From contig JBBRQU010000001.1 of assembly GCA_038225855.1 (NCBI GenBank), positions 1 to 64,000 of the forward strand: 64,000 bases of DNA. The letters are read 5' to 3'. The position numbers were made by a program, and so were the translations under genes. The stretch comes from CAHJXF01 sp038225855 (lineage in GTDB: Bacteria; Pseudomonadota; Gammaproteobacteria; Burkholderiales; Burkholderiaceae_D). Shown here piece after piece: positions 18,777 to 27,271 of this stretch. Within the stretch, counting starts at the first letter, position 1. Each line of letters opens with the position of its first letter. A model generated the notes under the pieces. It was not told where the DNA came from. It saw only the letters and a program-made list of their open reading frames with translations, and searched no databases.

Positions 18777-19541
18777 GTGGCCCAGCATCGATTCAAGGTC
18801 AATGTTCCCAACCCCACCGATCGCAGCGTGGCCGTGCAACTGCGCCTCGAACCCGGCAGCAGTGCCGACCTGCTTGAGCTGCCGCGCGAGTACCGGCGCG
18901 GCGCCCTGAAAGTCGAGGCTGCGGGCCTGACGTTCGACCCGTGCGCGACGGTGGGTCGGCCGATGTTGAAGCTGAAGCTCGCGGCTCGCGCGAGCGTTGA
19001 CGTCTACGCCATCGTCGCCACCGCGGCGGCCAAGAAGCCGGGCGCGGCGGGCCTGCACGTGATCGACAACCGCGGCGGCAAGGACGTGGGCGGTGTCTTC
19101 GTCGTTTGCGTCGATCCCCCGCTCGCCGATACCGTGGGCGTGGTCGTGCCGACTCGACGGCCGTGCCCCGCGTCGCTCGCCGACCTCTACATCGTTGCGC
19201 GCGGGTCGGAGCCCGACAAGGCGAACGCGGTCGCGCTGCTTCCGGGCGATGCCGGCGCGCTCGTGACGGTGATCGCAGCGGGCCAGGCGTTGAAGGGCGT
19301 GCAGGTTTACCTCGAGCACCTCGGGACCGGCAATGCCGAATTCGTTCCGGGCAACTGGAACATCGGTTCGGTAAAAAGGGGCGACACTTTCATTGCCCAT
19401 TGGGCGCTGCAGACGAGCGCGTGGCAGACTGGAACGTTTCGCGCCAGCATAGTCGTCGTCGCCGACGGCTTTGATCCCACGCGTGTGAACGGCGACTTCA
19501 CCATCGGTCAGCGCAAGCGCAAGACCCCTGCCCGCGGCTAG
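18777..19541 (+). CDS. Unknown protein, second gene of a two-gene unit
   Basis: 254 aa, GTG start at 18777 with GGAGG six nucleotides upstream. I do not recognise the family. The N-terminal MAQHRFKVNVPNPTDRSVAV reads like an immunoglobulin/CARDB-type beta-sandwich (VNVPNPTDR...VAVQLRLEPG). Later segments also look all-beta. There is no signal peptide or membrane helix, and the C-terminus is basic (GQRKRKTPARG). It belongs with the 427-aa gene just upstream; both may form a structural or binding assembly, but the sequence gives no function. Confidence 0.8.
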   Translation: MAQHRFKVNVPNPTDRSVAVQLRLEPGSSADLLELPREYRRGALKVEAAGLTFDPCATVGRPMLKLKLAARASVDVYAIVATAAAKKPGAAGLHVIDNRGGKDVGGVFVVCVDPPLADTVGVVVPTRRPCPASLADLYIVARGSEPDKANAVALLPGDAGALVTVIAAGQALKGVQVYLEHLGTGNAEFVPGNWNIGSVKRGDTFIAHWALQTSAWQTGTFRASIVVVADGFDPTRVNGDFTIGQRKRKTPARG

Positions 19542-19555
19542 CGCGTGATCGCGCA

Positions 19556-20230
19556 ATGGAATTGAACGCCGACTTTTCCAAGCGCGTCGTGATGCACGCA
19601 GACGCGCTGCCCTGGATAGCGTCGCCCATGCCAGGCGTTCGCCGACGCATGCTCGATCGCATCGGTGACGAGGTGGCTCGCGCGACGACCGTCGTCAGCT
19701 ATGCGCCGAACAGCAGCTTCTCGCCGCATGTGCATGGTGGCGGCGAAGAGTTCGTCGTGCTCGAAGGCGTGTTCGAGGACGAGCACGGCGCTTATCCCGC
19801 GGGCTCCTACATCCGCAACCCGCCGCAGTCGCGGCACACACCGGGTTCAACGCCGGGTTGTGTGATGTTCGTCAAGCTGTGGCAGTTCGATGCGGACGAT
19901 CGCACGCACCTCAGGCTCAACTTCGACAAGATGGAGTCGATCGCCGCTCCCGACCGTCCCGGCGTGACGGTGACGCCGCTGTTTCGCGACGATCGCGAGA
20001 ACGTGCGTATCGAGACCTGGGCACCCGGCACGCGGACCACGGTCGACGCAACAGGCGGCGCTGAAATCTTCGTGATCACCGGCGGGTTCGTCGAAGGCGG
20101 CGATGACTTTCACGAACACTCGTGGCTTCGCGTTCCGATCGGCGCACGCGCTCAGGTGGTAAGCGGGTCTGAGGGAGCGCGTGTCTGGATCAAGAACGGC
20201 CACTTGCGGTTCGCCCGACGGTCTGAATAA
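19556..20230 (+). CDS. Double-cupin protein, ChrR-like
   Basis: 224 aa. Two cupin folds are visible. The first holds the metal-site residues in SFSPHVHGGGEEFVVLEGVF and the later His in SRHTPGSTPG. The second holds ETWAPGTRTTVDATGGAEIF and FHEHSWLRVPIG, with a poorer histidine set. The architecture resembles the C-terminal cupin of ChrR anti-sigma factors without the zinc-binding N-terminal part. It starts 14 nt after the preceding unknown gene and may be in the same transcript. Enzymatic or sensing role unknown. Confidence 0.83.
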   Translation: MELNADFSKRVVMHADALPWIASPMPGVRRRMLDRIGDEVARATTVVSYAPNSSFSPHVHGGGEEFVVLEGVFEDEHGAYPAGSYIRNPPQSRHTPGSTPGCVMFVKLWQFDADDRTHLRLNFDKMESIAAPDRPGVTVTPLFRDDRENVRIETWAPGTRTTVDATGGAEIFVITGGFVEGGDDFHEHSWLRVPIGARAQVVSGSEGARVWIKNGHLRFARRSE

Positions 20231-20314
20231 CAACGCGCTTGCACTCCGCCACCGCGCGTTCCGATGCTTCGGCCATCCATTCGATCAGCGCCTTGTTGAA
20301 CGCGGGCAGATTGC

Positions 20315-21133
20315 TCACACGCGCATCGTTCTGCGGGACTGTGTGACGTCATGCGCGACGAGGCCCTCGGCCACGACGACGTCGAGTCGATAGGCGTCGC
20401 GCTCGAGTTCGAGCACGCCGACGCCGACGATCTTTTCACCGAGGCGCTTTTGATGCGCGTCGGGAATGATGAAGGCGCACGAGGGCAGCCACACGTGGCG
20501 AACGCCATCGATGGTGCGATCGAGATATTGATGCGCGTGACCGCACAGCACGAGCCGCACATCGGCTGCATCGATCAGCGCCAGCAGACGGTCGCGCGCA
20601 GCATGCGGCACGTAGCGCATGTGATGGTCGCTGTCGGTCGCGGCATCCTCGAACAGCGGCTTGTGCAAGATGACGATGATCGGCCGGCCCGCCGCGTTCG
20701 AAAACTCTTTCGTAATCCACTCCCACTGCGCGTCTTCTTCAGACGCGCCGCTGCCCAGAAGCTGCGCGTCGAACGCGATCAGCTTCCATCCCTCGGCATC
20801 GATCGCCCAGCGGTCTTCGCCGAACAGCGCGAGATAACGCGCGCGGCTCGGGACGCTCAACCATTCGCGTTCGGGCACGTCGCGCGTGCCGGGGTTGTCG
20901 CCGATGTCGTGGTTGCCGGGGATGAGGCGCATCGGCGTCGGCCAGGTATCGACCAGCGCCCTGGCTTCGTCCAACTGCGGCTCGGTGTTGATCGCATCGA
21001 GGCTGATGTCGCCCAGATGAATCGTGAGGTCGATCGCGGACCGCCTGGCGTAACGCGCAGCCGCGTGCCAGTTCGCGACGAAGTCGAGCGCGGTGTCCGC
21101 GAGATGGCTGTCGGTGATCAGCAGGATGCGCAT
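20315..21133 (-). CDS. Calcineurin-type metallophosphoesterase, CpdA-like
   Basis: 272 aa. All motifs of the family are present: LLITDSHLAD, HLGDISLDAIN, LIPGNHDIGD, VILHKPLFED and LCGHAHQYLD. The size and pattern fit the class III cyclic nucleotide phosphodiesterases such as CpdA. This is notable because a class III cyclase domain is encoded 3 kb away, although other phosphoester substrates are equally possible. It is followed at its 5' side by a GC-rich intergenic repeat and then ybaB. Confidence 0.9.
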   Translation of the reverse strand: MRILLITDSHLADTALDFVANWHAAARYARRSAIDLTIHLGDISLDAINTEPQLDEARALVDTWPTPMRLIPGNHDIGDNPGTRDVPEREWLSVPSRARYLALFGEDRWAIDAEGWKLIAFDAQLLGSGASEEDAQWEWITKEFSNAAGRPIIVILHKPLFEDAATDSDHHMRYVPHAARDRLLALIDAADVRLVLCGHAHQYLDRTIDGVRHVWLPSCAFIIPDAHQKRLGEKIVGVGVLELERDAYRLDVVVAEGLVAHDVTQSRRTMRV

Positions 21134-21144
21134 GAGGCCAAAGC

Positions 21145-21220
21145 CGTCGTTCCCGCGCGCGCGGGAAGCCAGGGTCGTGGGTCAAGTCGCTGGGTCCCCG
21201 CTTTCGCGGGGACGACGGGC
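21145..21220. repeat. GC-rich intergenic inverted repeat, copy 1
   Basis: A short hairpin-forming repeat with arms around CCCGCTTTCGCGGG and CCCGCGCGCGCGGG, in the gap between the phosphoesterase and ybaB. It resembles the sequence at 62709-62820 and is of the REP-like type common in GC-rich proteobacteria. Confidence 0.7.
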
Positions 21221-21247
21221 AACGCGTCGGTCATCGTGAACGATTCA

Positions 21248-21574
21248 TCAAAACGGAAACTTCATCCCCGGCGGCATCGGCATGCCGGCGGTGACCGCGG
21301 CCATCTTCTCGCTAGCCGTCGCTTCGGCCTTGCGTACGGCATCGTTGACCGCGGCGGCGACCAAATCTTCAAGCATGTCCTTGTCGTCGCCGAACAGCGA
21401 CGGATCTATCACGACGCGCTTGACGTCGTTCTTGCAGGTCATCGTGACCTTGACCAGGCCTGCGCCCGATTGACCTTCGACTTCGATGGTCGCCAGCGAG
21501 TCCTGCACCTTTTTCACGTCCTCCTGCATCTGCTGGACCTGCTTCATCATTCCAGCAAGCTGGTTCTTCATCAT
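21248..21574 (-). CDS. ybaB: Nucleoid-associated protein YbaB/EbfC
   Basis: 108 aa. The sequence begins MMKNQLAGMMKQVQQMQEDV and contains GAGLVKVTMTCKNDVKRVVI and DKDMLEDLVAAAVNDAVRK, all typical of this small dimeric DNA-binding protein. It follows dnaX on the same strand, the conserved order. recR, which usually comes next, is displaced to 10450-11079. Confidence 0.97.
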   Translation of the reverse strand: MMKNQLAGMMKQVQQMQEDVKKVQDSLATIEVEGQSGAGLVKVTMTCKNDVKRVVIDPSLFGDDKDMLEDLVAAAVNDAVRKAEATASEKMAAVTAGMPMPPGMKFPF

Positions 21575-21627
21575 GGTCGTGCTCCGAATCTTGAAAAATC
21601 GGGGAAATGAAATCGCGGAACGAAAAG

Positions 21628-21690
21628 GATTGTGCGCGGGATTGTGCGCGGGATTCGTGCGCAGGATTCGTGCGCAGGATTCGTGCGCGC
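21628..21690. repeat. Short tandem repeats in the dnaX-ybaB gap
   Basis: About five consecutive copies of an 11-13 nt unit of the form GGATT(C)GTGCGC fill the gap just after the dnaX stop. The unit drifts slightly between copies. No coding role is apparent. Confidence 0.75.
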
Positions 21691-23346
21691 CTAAACAGGC
21701 TTGACCGACCCGGGTACCACGCTCGCGCCGAAATCGCGCAGCAGCGTCTGAACGAAGGGATCGGCGTCGATGATGGCCTCGGCCTCGGCTTGCCGCGCGG
21801 CGCGTTCGTCGCTCTTTGCAGCCGCGACGGTGGCGCCTTTCACCGCGCCGACCTCGACAGTCACCTCAACCGGCCGCCCGAAGCGCTGGGCCAGAGCCGC
21901 TTTCAGTTTGTCGAGCGCGGGCCCGCCTGCCAGGGATTTGATCGGACCTCGCAGCGTGATCGAGCGATGATCGTGCGCGACGAGTTCGGCTTGCTGCACG
22001 AGTTCTCGCGTGAATCCGGTCAACTTGAGGTGGCCGACGAGGGCGAGCCAGTCGTCGATAGCCAGCGGCGTATTCGAGTCGGGCTCGATCCCGGTGGTCG
22101 GGGCGGCGGCGAACACAACGGCAGGCGCAACAGCGGGCGCACGCGACGACGGCGGCTTAGCAGACTTCGCCGCTTGAGCGGCAGGCGCCGCGCGCGCAGT
22201 CGTTGCGCTGCCCTCTTCCGGCCGAAACGCCAGCATGCGCAACAGCGTCATCGAAAAGCCGGTGGTTTCGTCAGGCGCGAGATAGAGGTCGCGCCGTCCC
22301 ATCGCCGCGATCTGATAGTAGAGTTGCACTTCTTCGGGCGCGAGGCGCGCAGCGAGCTCGGCGAGATGTTCGTCCTCAGCTGCCGGGGCGTCTACCGCGC
22401 CGTCCGCCGCGTCCTCGCGGCTCGCATTGTGCGTCGGCAGCATCTGCACGAGCGCGATGCGATGCAGGAGCGCGGCGAGATCCTGCAGTGCGTTGCCGAA
22501 CGAAAGGCTGCGCGCGGCGATCTCGTCGACCACGCTCATCAGCGCCGGTCCATCGCCATCGGCCAACGCATCGAGCACCCGCACGAGATAAGTCTGGTCG
22601 AGCGCGCCCAGCATGCCGCGCACGGTCTCTTCGGTGACATGCCCCGCGCTGTACGCGATCGCCTGATCGGTCAGCGACAAGGCATCGCGCATCGAACCCG
22701 AAGCCGCGCGCGCCAGCGGCAACAGCGCGCTTCGTTCGAATGCGATGCCTTCTTCGGCGAGCACGTGCGCGAGATGCCGCGTGATATCGGCGACCGGCAT
22801 CTGCTTCAGGTTGAACTGCAGGCAACGCGACAACACCGTCACCGGGACCTTCTGCGGATCGGTCGTCGCAAGGATGAACTTGACGTGCGCGGGCGGCTCT
22901 TCGAGCGTCTTCAACATCGCGTTGAAGGCGTGATTCGACAGCATGTGCACTTCGTCGATCATGTAGACCTTGAAGCGCGCATTGGCCGGCGAATAGATCG
23001 CCTGCTCCAGCAATTGCGTCATCTCGTCGACGCCGCGATTGGACGCCGCATCCAGTTCGATGTAGTCGACGAAGCGTCCCGCATCGATCTCGACGCAAGC
23101 CGGGCATACGCCGCAGGGCCTGGACGTGATGCCGCCGTTGCCGTCCGGGCCGATGCAGTTGAGGCACTTCGCGAGGATGCGCGCCAGGGTCGTCTTGCCC
23201 ACGCCGCGCGTGCCGGTGAACAGCCACGCGTGATGCAAGCGCTGCTGATCGAGCGCGTTGGTGAGCGCGCGCACGACGTGCTCCTGCCCGACCAGCGTCG
23301 AGAAATTCCGGGGACGCCACTTGCGCGCGAGGACCTGGTAGGACAT
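21691..23346 (-). CDS. dnaX: DNA polymerase III subunits gamma/tau
   Basis: 551 aa from the ATG at 23346, the conserved MSYQVLARKWRPRNFSTLVG start. It is the clamp-loader ATPase. Walker A is TGTRGVGKTTLARIL, the zinc-binding cysteines lie in the CLNC...CGVCPAC region, and Walker B/DEVH is MIDEVHMLSNHAFNAMLK. An Ala/Pro-rich linker near residues 380-430 precedes the tau-specific C-terminal domain, which contacts the polymerase. A 100-bp inverted-repeat element and the SRP RNA gene lie directly upstream. Confidence 0.97.
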   Translation of the reverse strand: MSYQVLARKWRPRNFSTLVGQEHVVRALTNALDQQRLHHAWLFTGTRGVGKTTLARILAKCLNCIGPDGNGGITSRPCGVCPACVEIDAGRFVDYIELDAASNRGVDEMTQLLEQAIYSPANARFKVYMIDEVHMLSNHAFNAMLKTLEEPPAHVKFILATTDPQKVPVTVLSRCLQFNLKQMPVADITRHLAHVLAEEGIAFERSALLPLARAASGSMRDALSLTDQAIAYSAGHVTEETVRGMLGALDQTYLVRVLDALADGDGPALMSVVDEIAARSLSFGNALQDLAALLHRIALVQMLPTHNASREDAADGAVDAPAAEDEHLAELAARLAPEEVQLYYQIAAMGRRDLYLAPDETTGFSMTLLRMLAFRPEEGSATTARAAPAAQAAKSAKPPSSRAPAVAPAVVFAAAPTTGIEPDSNTPLAIDDWLALVGHLKLTGFTRELVQQAELVAHDHRSITLRGPIKSLAGGPALDKLKAALAQRFGRPVEVTVEVGAVKGATVAAAKSDERAARQAEAEAIIDADPFVQTLLRDFGASVVPGSVKPV

Positions 23347-23398
23347 GGGATGCGTAGCGGTGTTGAAGTTTTTCGGCCTGCACCGCGATACTCGTGCC

Positions 23399-23498
23399 AG
23401 ACGCTTCAGAAACGTCGAGTGCAAGGCGCGGCGACGCAGACAGTACGATATGTACGGCAAGGAGCCGCAACGCCGCAATCGGCGTTTTTGAAACGTCT
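23399..23498. repeat. 100-bp inverted-repeat element upstream of dnaX
   Basis: The ends are inverted repeats of about 19 nt with few mismatches (AGACGCTTCAGAAACGTCG at the left end, its near-complement at the right). The inner arms also pair, around a central GTACnnnnnGTAC. Transcribed, it would form one long hairpin between the SRP RNA and dnaX. It looks like a dispersed palindromic element rather than a simple terminator, since no T-run follows. Confidence 0.75.
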
Positions 23499-23507
23499 CG
23501 TGATAGA

Positions 23508-23603
23508 GGCGAGCCTTGTCCTCGGCACTTACGGGTAGCAACTATGGCTGCTTCGTTCCCGACCTGACCAGGTTCGTCACGCCGCAATGCGAGGGGGCCC
23601 GCC
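23508..23603 (-). ncRNA. ffs: Signal recognition particle 4.5S RNA
   Basis: The minus strand carries the conserved SRP apical domain: ACCTGGTCAGGTCGGGAACG followed by AAGCAGCC. The proposed ends pair over 8 bp (GGCGGGCC with GGCUCGCC), and an inner helix pairs CCUCG with CGAGG. The length of about 96 nt is close to the E. coli 4.5S RNA. It lies just upstream of dnaX on the same strand, as in other betaproteobacteria. It binds Ffh for co-translational membrane targeting. Exact ends are inferred from pairing. Confidence 0.92.
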
Positions 23604-23659
23604 CGCGCGAATTCTATCAGCCCGAACGCGGCATCGATCCATGACGTTGATCGGCGGCT

Positions 23660-26600
23660 TCAATCCCGGTCATGCAATTCCCGCCAGCCGCCATCACCGA
23701 AGATCAAGGCACTGCGCACCACGTGGTGCGGGTAGAGAGCGGACACCGCGCGCCGATAGCGCGCGAGTTGATCGACATGCGATTGCGGCACCTGGGCCGA
23801 CGCGGGCCGATGCTCCGACTTGTAGTCGAGCACCCAGACTTCGGCGCTGCCCGCGTCATCGACTCCCGCAACGGCTGCGAATTCGACGAGCCGATCGATG
23901 CGCATCAGCTGGCCGTCGTCGGCAAGCAGTTCGAGCTCGTTCGACGCCGCCGCATGCAGCGCGGGCGTGAAGAAGCGCTTGAGCTCGGGCGCGGCCAGCA
24001 TGCGTGCCGCGCGATCGGCAACCATCGCCGCCGCGCTCGCGGAAAGTCCGAAGTGCATCGCGATCGCCGCTGCCTGCGCGCGATCGAACGCATGCCCCAC
24101 CGCGTCTCGTCCATGCCGTTCGAGCACGCGATGCAGCGCGATGCCGATGCGTCGCGCTTCGCCGCCTTCCGTTACGTCGCTCGTGCCTTTTTCGTCTGCG
24201 GTGCGGTCGGCGGTGCGCCGCTTGCCGATAGCCAGGACCGGCGGCCGAAAGATGGGTATACGAATCGAGGTTTCGTGAGCGGATGAATCGCTGGACGCCC
24301 TCTCGGCAGGGTTGGACGCGGTCACGTTCTGCTGCGACCACTCGCGCAGCAACGACAGGCGACGATACCAACTGTCGTCGTCCTCGGACTTGCCGGGCAT
24401 GCTGCCGGCGACCAGCAGAATCTCGCGCGCGCGCGTCGCCGCGACATAGAGCACGTTCCAGTCCTCGGCGGCATCGAACTTTTCTTCAGAGGCGAAATGC
24501 ATATCGCGCCTGCGGCCGCGCTCGGCCACTTTGCCGAACACCGACAGATGCAAGGGCGCCTCGCTGTCGGGCGGCCATGCGATCAGCACGTCGTTGGAGA
24601 TCTTGTTCCTGCGCACCGGATGCGCATCGGCGATGACAACGATCGGCGCTTCGAGTCCCTTGGCGCCGTGGACCGTGAGGATGCGAGCCGTGTTGCTGCG
24701 ACCCGCGATGCGACCCGCGATGCGACCCGCGATGCGATCCGCGCTGTGATCCGCACTGTGACCCGCGGCGTGTGACTCGAGCTCTTCACGGTCGGCCTCC
24801 GCATCCGCCGCGTCGATCTCGGCATCGCCCTCGTCTGGCGCGTCGTCCTTGATGCGCGCGAGCGCGGCCAGCTCATCGATGAAGCGCGACAGACTGGGAA
24901 AGCGGCCGCTGTCCTGCGCGAGCGCGAGTTCGAGATAGGCGTACAGATTGGCGCGCACCTGCTCGCGCATCCCGGGCACGGTCGCGGCCACCGTGCGGGC
25001 GATCCACTCGCCCTCGTGCACGATGCGGTCGAGCAGATCGTGGGCCGGCAATGTGGTTGCAGCATCACGCCAGGCCGCGAGCAGACGATGAGCGCGCGCA
25101 AGAGCCGGACTCTGATCGGATGCCGCAATCGCTTCGAGGCGCGACCACCAATGCGGATACCGATCGCGCGAAGACACGTCGGTCAGACTGGCCAGCCGAA
25201 TCAGATCGTCATCGCTGCATCCGAAGAGCGGCGAGCGTAGGGTCTGCGCGAGCGCGAGGTCCGAGAACGGCGCGACCAGCACCTGCAACAGTGCGCACAG
25301 ATCGGACGCTTCGAGCGTTTCCAGCAGACCACCGCGACGCACGCTCGCATAGGGAATGCGAGCCGCGCGCAGCGCGTTCTCGATCGCCTCGATGCGCTTT
25401 CTCTTGCGCACGAGAATCATCACGTCGCCCCAGCGCGCAAGCCTTCGTCCTTCGTGAGCATCGTCGACCATGCGATGCCCGACGAGCGCGCCAAGCGCAT
25501 CGACGATGGCGCGGGCTTCGACGTCGTGCAGGTCTTCCGGTTTTTCGGCGCGCGCTGTCGTCAGCACGTCGCGCAGCACGAAGGATGCGTTCGCTTCGAT
25601 CGCCTGCCCGGACTTCGCCTCGACCGGGCGCTCGATGAGAGCCAGGCGCCACGCTTCGCCTTCACCATGCGAGACGCTTCGATGCGCATGAAACAGCGGG
25701 AACGCGTCGCGTTCGAACGCGCCGTTGAGTGCGTTCATCAACGCGGGCGCGACACGGCGCGTCTGGTCGGTTCGCAGCACGCTCGCACCGAAGTCGTTCT
25801 TCAGAAACGTCCGGGCCGATTCGAACAGTCGCGGCTCGGCGCGCCGGAAACGATAGATCGATTGCTTGGGATCGCCGACGATAAGGACCGACGGCCGGGC
25901 CTCGGCAAGAGCGGCGTCTTCGGTATAGATCACGAGCCAACGCTTCAACACCATCCATTGCAGCGGGTTGGTGTCCTGGAATTCGTCGACCAGGATGTGC
26001 CGGTAGCGCGCATCGAGGCGCGCCTGCACATAGGCGGCGCTCGCGTCGTCGGACATCAGTGCGGCGGCGTGCCATTCGAGATCGTCGAAGTCGAGCAGCG
26101 CCTGCTCGCGCTTGATCGCTTCGTAGGCTGCGATGTACGCCGAGCCGCAGTGAAAGGCCGCGCGGTTGATCGCGAGGACGTCGCGTTCGACCTGCTGCTT
26201 CGATGCGTCGATCAGCAAGTCAATGAGGGTCTGTGCAGCGGCTGCAAGGTGCGCCTCACCGTCGGGTCCATGGCGCGCGACGGCGCCGGCCCTGATGCCG
26301 CTGTTGCGCACGTCGCGCATCTTGTCGAGCCCCTTGGTTGCAAACGGCGCATACGCGCAATCGAAGTCGGATACCGAGAACGCCGTGCGCAATCGCGCGG
26401 CTGCCCGCCGAGCTTTCGCAACGCGATCCCGATCGCCGTCCGCTCCGCAATCGAAGAGTTCGAGCAAAGCTTCAAGGCGCGCAATGAATGCGCCGTCATT
26501 GAAGATCGCGGCGCGCGAATCGAGCGCATCGTCGTTCTGATCGACTCCGAGTTCGCTCGCGAGCGCCGATACCGCGCGATCGATGTCGTCCCCTGCGCCG

Positions 26601-27271
26601 TGTCGCGCGAGAAAGCGCTTCCAGTCGTTGCGGCGCCTGACCATCGCATCGAGCAGTCCTCGCGCCGTCGTGGCGCTCGCCGCGCGCGCCAGCAGTTCGA
26701 GGTAGTGGCCACGCAACGCGTGATTGTTCGAGACCTCGTTCAGGAATCGGCGCCACGCATCGCGCATCAACGCGCCGGTCTTCTCGGCGATCGCGAACCC
26801 CGCCGGGATTCCCGCAGCCAAAGGCGCGCTTCTGACGATGCGCGCGAACCAGCCGTGAAAGGTATCGACCGTCATGGTCGGCGACGCGGTGAGGTCGATC
26901 TCGAGCAGGTCGCGCGCGCGCGGCAGGAGCTCGCGCGCCTCGCGTTCGCTGAGCCCGCGCTCGGTCAGCAACGCGATCGCGCACGCCTCGTCGCAGGCCG
27001 CGAGATCTTCGAGCGTTCGCACCAGGCGTTCGCGCATTTCGGCCGCGGCTTTGCGCGTGAAGGTGATCGCGAGGATCGCGGAAGGAGCCGTGCCCGCAAG
27101 CAGCGCGCGAAGAATGCGCGCGACCAGCAGCCAGGTCTTGCCGCTGCCCGCTGCCGCTTCGATCACGACGCTCTGCGATGGGTCGAGCGCGGCGCGATTG
27201 AACGTCGCGAGATCGACAGGCTCGTCGTCGATCGAGAGGCCGCTGCTGGCAAGCGCGTCCGCTTTGCTCAT
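23660..27271 (-). CDS. addA: AddA-type helicase-nuclease for double-strand break repair
   Basis: 1203 aa. The ATG at 27271 overlaps the stop of addB (ATGA). UvrD-family motifs are clear: Walker A VIEAAAGSGKTWLLVARIL near residue 35, ILAITFTRKAAAEMRERL, motif II ILVDEFQDTNPLQW, and VGDPKQSIYRFRRAEP. The C-terminal RecB-type nuclease shows VWVLDYKSEHRPA. With AddB it resects broken ends before RecA loading. A run of 12-nt repeats at 24698-24766 encodes a degenerate IAGR-type tract between helicase subdomains, probably a tolerated loop expansion. Confidence 0.94.
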   Translation of the reverse strand: MSKADALASSGLSIDDEPVDLATFNRAALDPSQSVVIEAAAGSGKTWLLVARILRALLAGTAPSAILAITFTRKAAAEMRERLVRTLEDLAACDEACAIALLTERGLSEREARELLPRARDLLEIDLTASPTMTVDTFHGWFARIVRSAPLAAGIPAGFAIAEKTGALMRDAWRRFLNEVSNNHALRGHYLELLARAASATTARGLLDAMVRRRNDWKRFLARHGAGDDIDRAVSALASELGVDQNDDALDSRAAIFNDGAFIARLEALLELFDCGADGDRDRVAKARRAAARLRTAFSVSDFDCAYAPFATKGLDKMRDVRNSGIRAGAVARHGPDGEAHLAAAAQTLIDLLIDASKQQVERDVLAINRAAFHCGSAYIAAYEAIKREQALLDFDDLEWHAAALMSDDASAAYVQARLDARYRHILVDEFQDTNPLQWMVLKRWLVIYTEDAALAEARPSVLIVGDPKQSIYRFRRAEPRLFESARTFLKNDFGASVLRTDQTRRVAPALMNALNGAFERDAFPLFHAHRSVSHGEGEAWRLALIERPVEAKSGQAIEANASFVLRDVLTTARAEKPEDLHDVEARAIVDALGALVGHRMVDDAHEGRRLARWGDVMILVRKRKRIEAIENALRAARIPYASVRRGGLLETLEASDLCALLQVLVAPFSDLALAQTLRSPLFGCSDDDLIRLASLTDVSSRDRYPHWWSRLEAIAASDQSPALARAHRLLAAWRDAATTLPAHDLLDRIVHEGEWIARTVAATVPGMREQVRANLYAYLELALAQDSGRFPSLSRFIDELAALARIKDDAPDEGDAEIDAADAEADREELESHAAGHSADHSADRIAGRIAGRIAGRSNTARILTVHGAKGLEAPIVVIADAHPVRRNKISNDVLIAWPPDSEAPLHLSVFGKVAERGRRRDMHFASEEKFDAAEDWNVLYVAATRAREILLVAGSMPGKSEDDDSWYRRLSLLREWSQQNVTASNPAERASSDSSAHETSIRIPIFRPPVLAIGKRRTADRTADEKGTSDVTEGGEARRIGIALHRVLERHGRDAVGHAFDRAQAAAIAMHFGLSASAAAMVADRAARMLAAPELKRFFTPALHAAASNELELLADDGQLMRIDRLVEFAAVAGVDDAGSAEVWVLDYKSEHRPASAQVPQSHVDQLARYRRAVSALYPHHVVRSALIFGDGGWRELHDRD
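24698..24766. repeat. 12-nt tandem repeat inside addA
   Basis: Three nearly exact copies of GCGACCCGCGAT followed by three drifted copies. In the addA frame they encode a repeated D/G-R-I-A-like tetrapeptide. The reading frame is preserved because the unit is a multiple of three. Confidence 0.8.

Noticed and set aside
21607..23538. Long open frame antisense to dnaX (643 codons)
   Set aside because: Arg-rich shadow with no recognisable domain; dnaX on the other strand is complete.
24698..24766. CRISPR-like repeat array
   Set aside because: The units are 12 nt, contiguous without spacers and lie within the addA reading frame. No CRISPR array was seen anywhere in the window.
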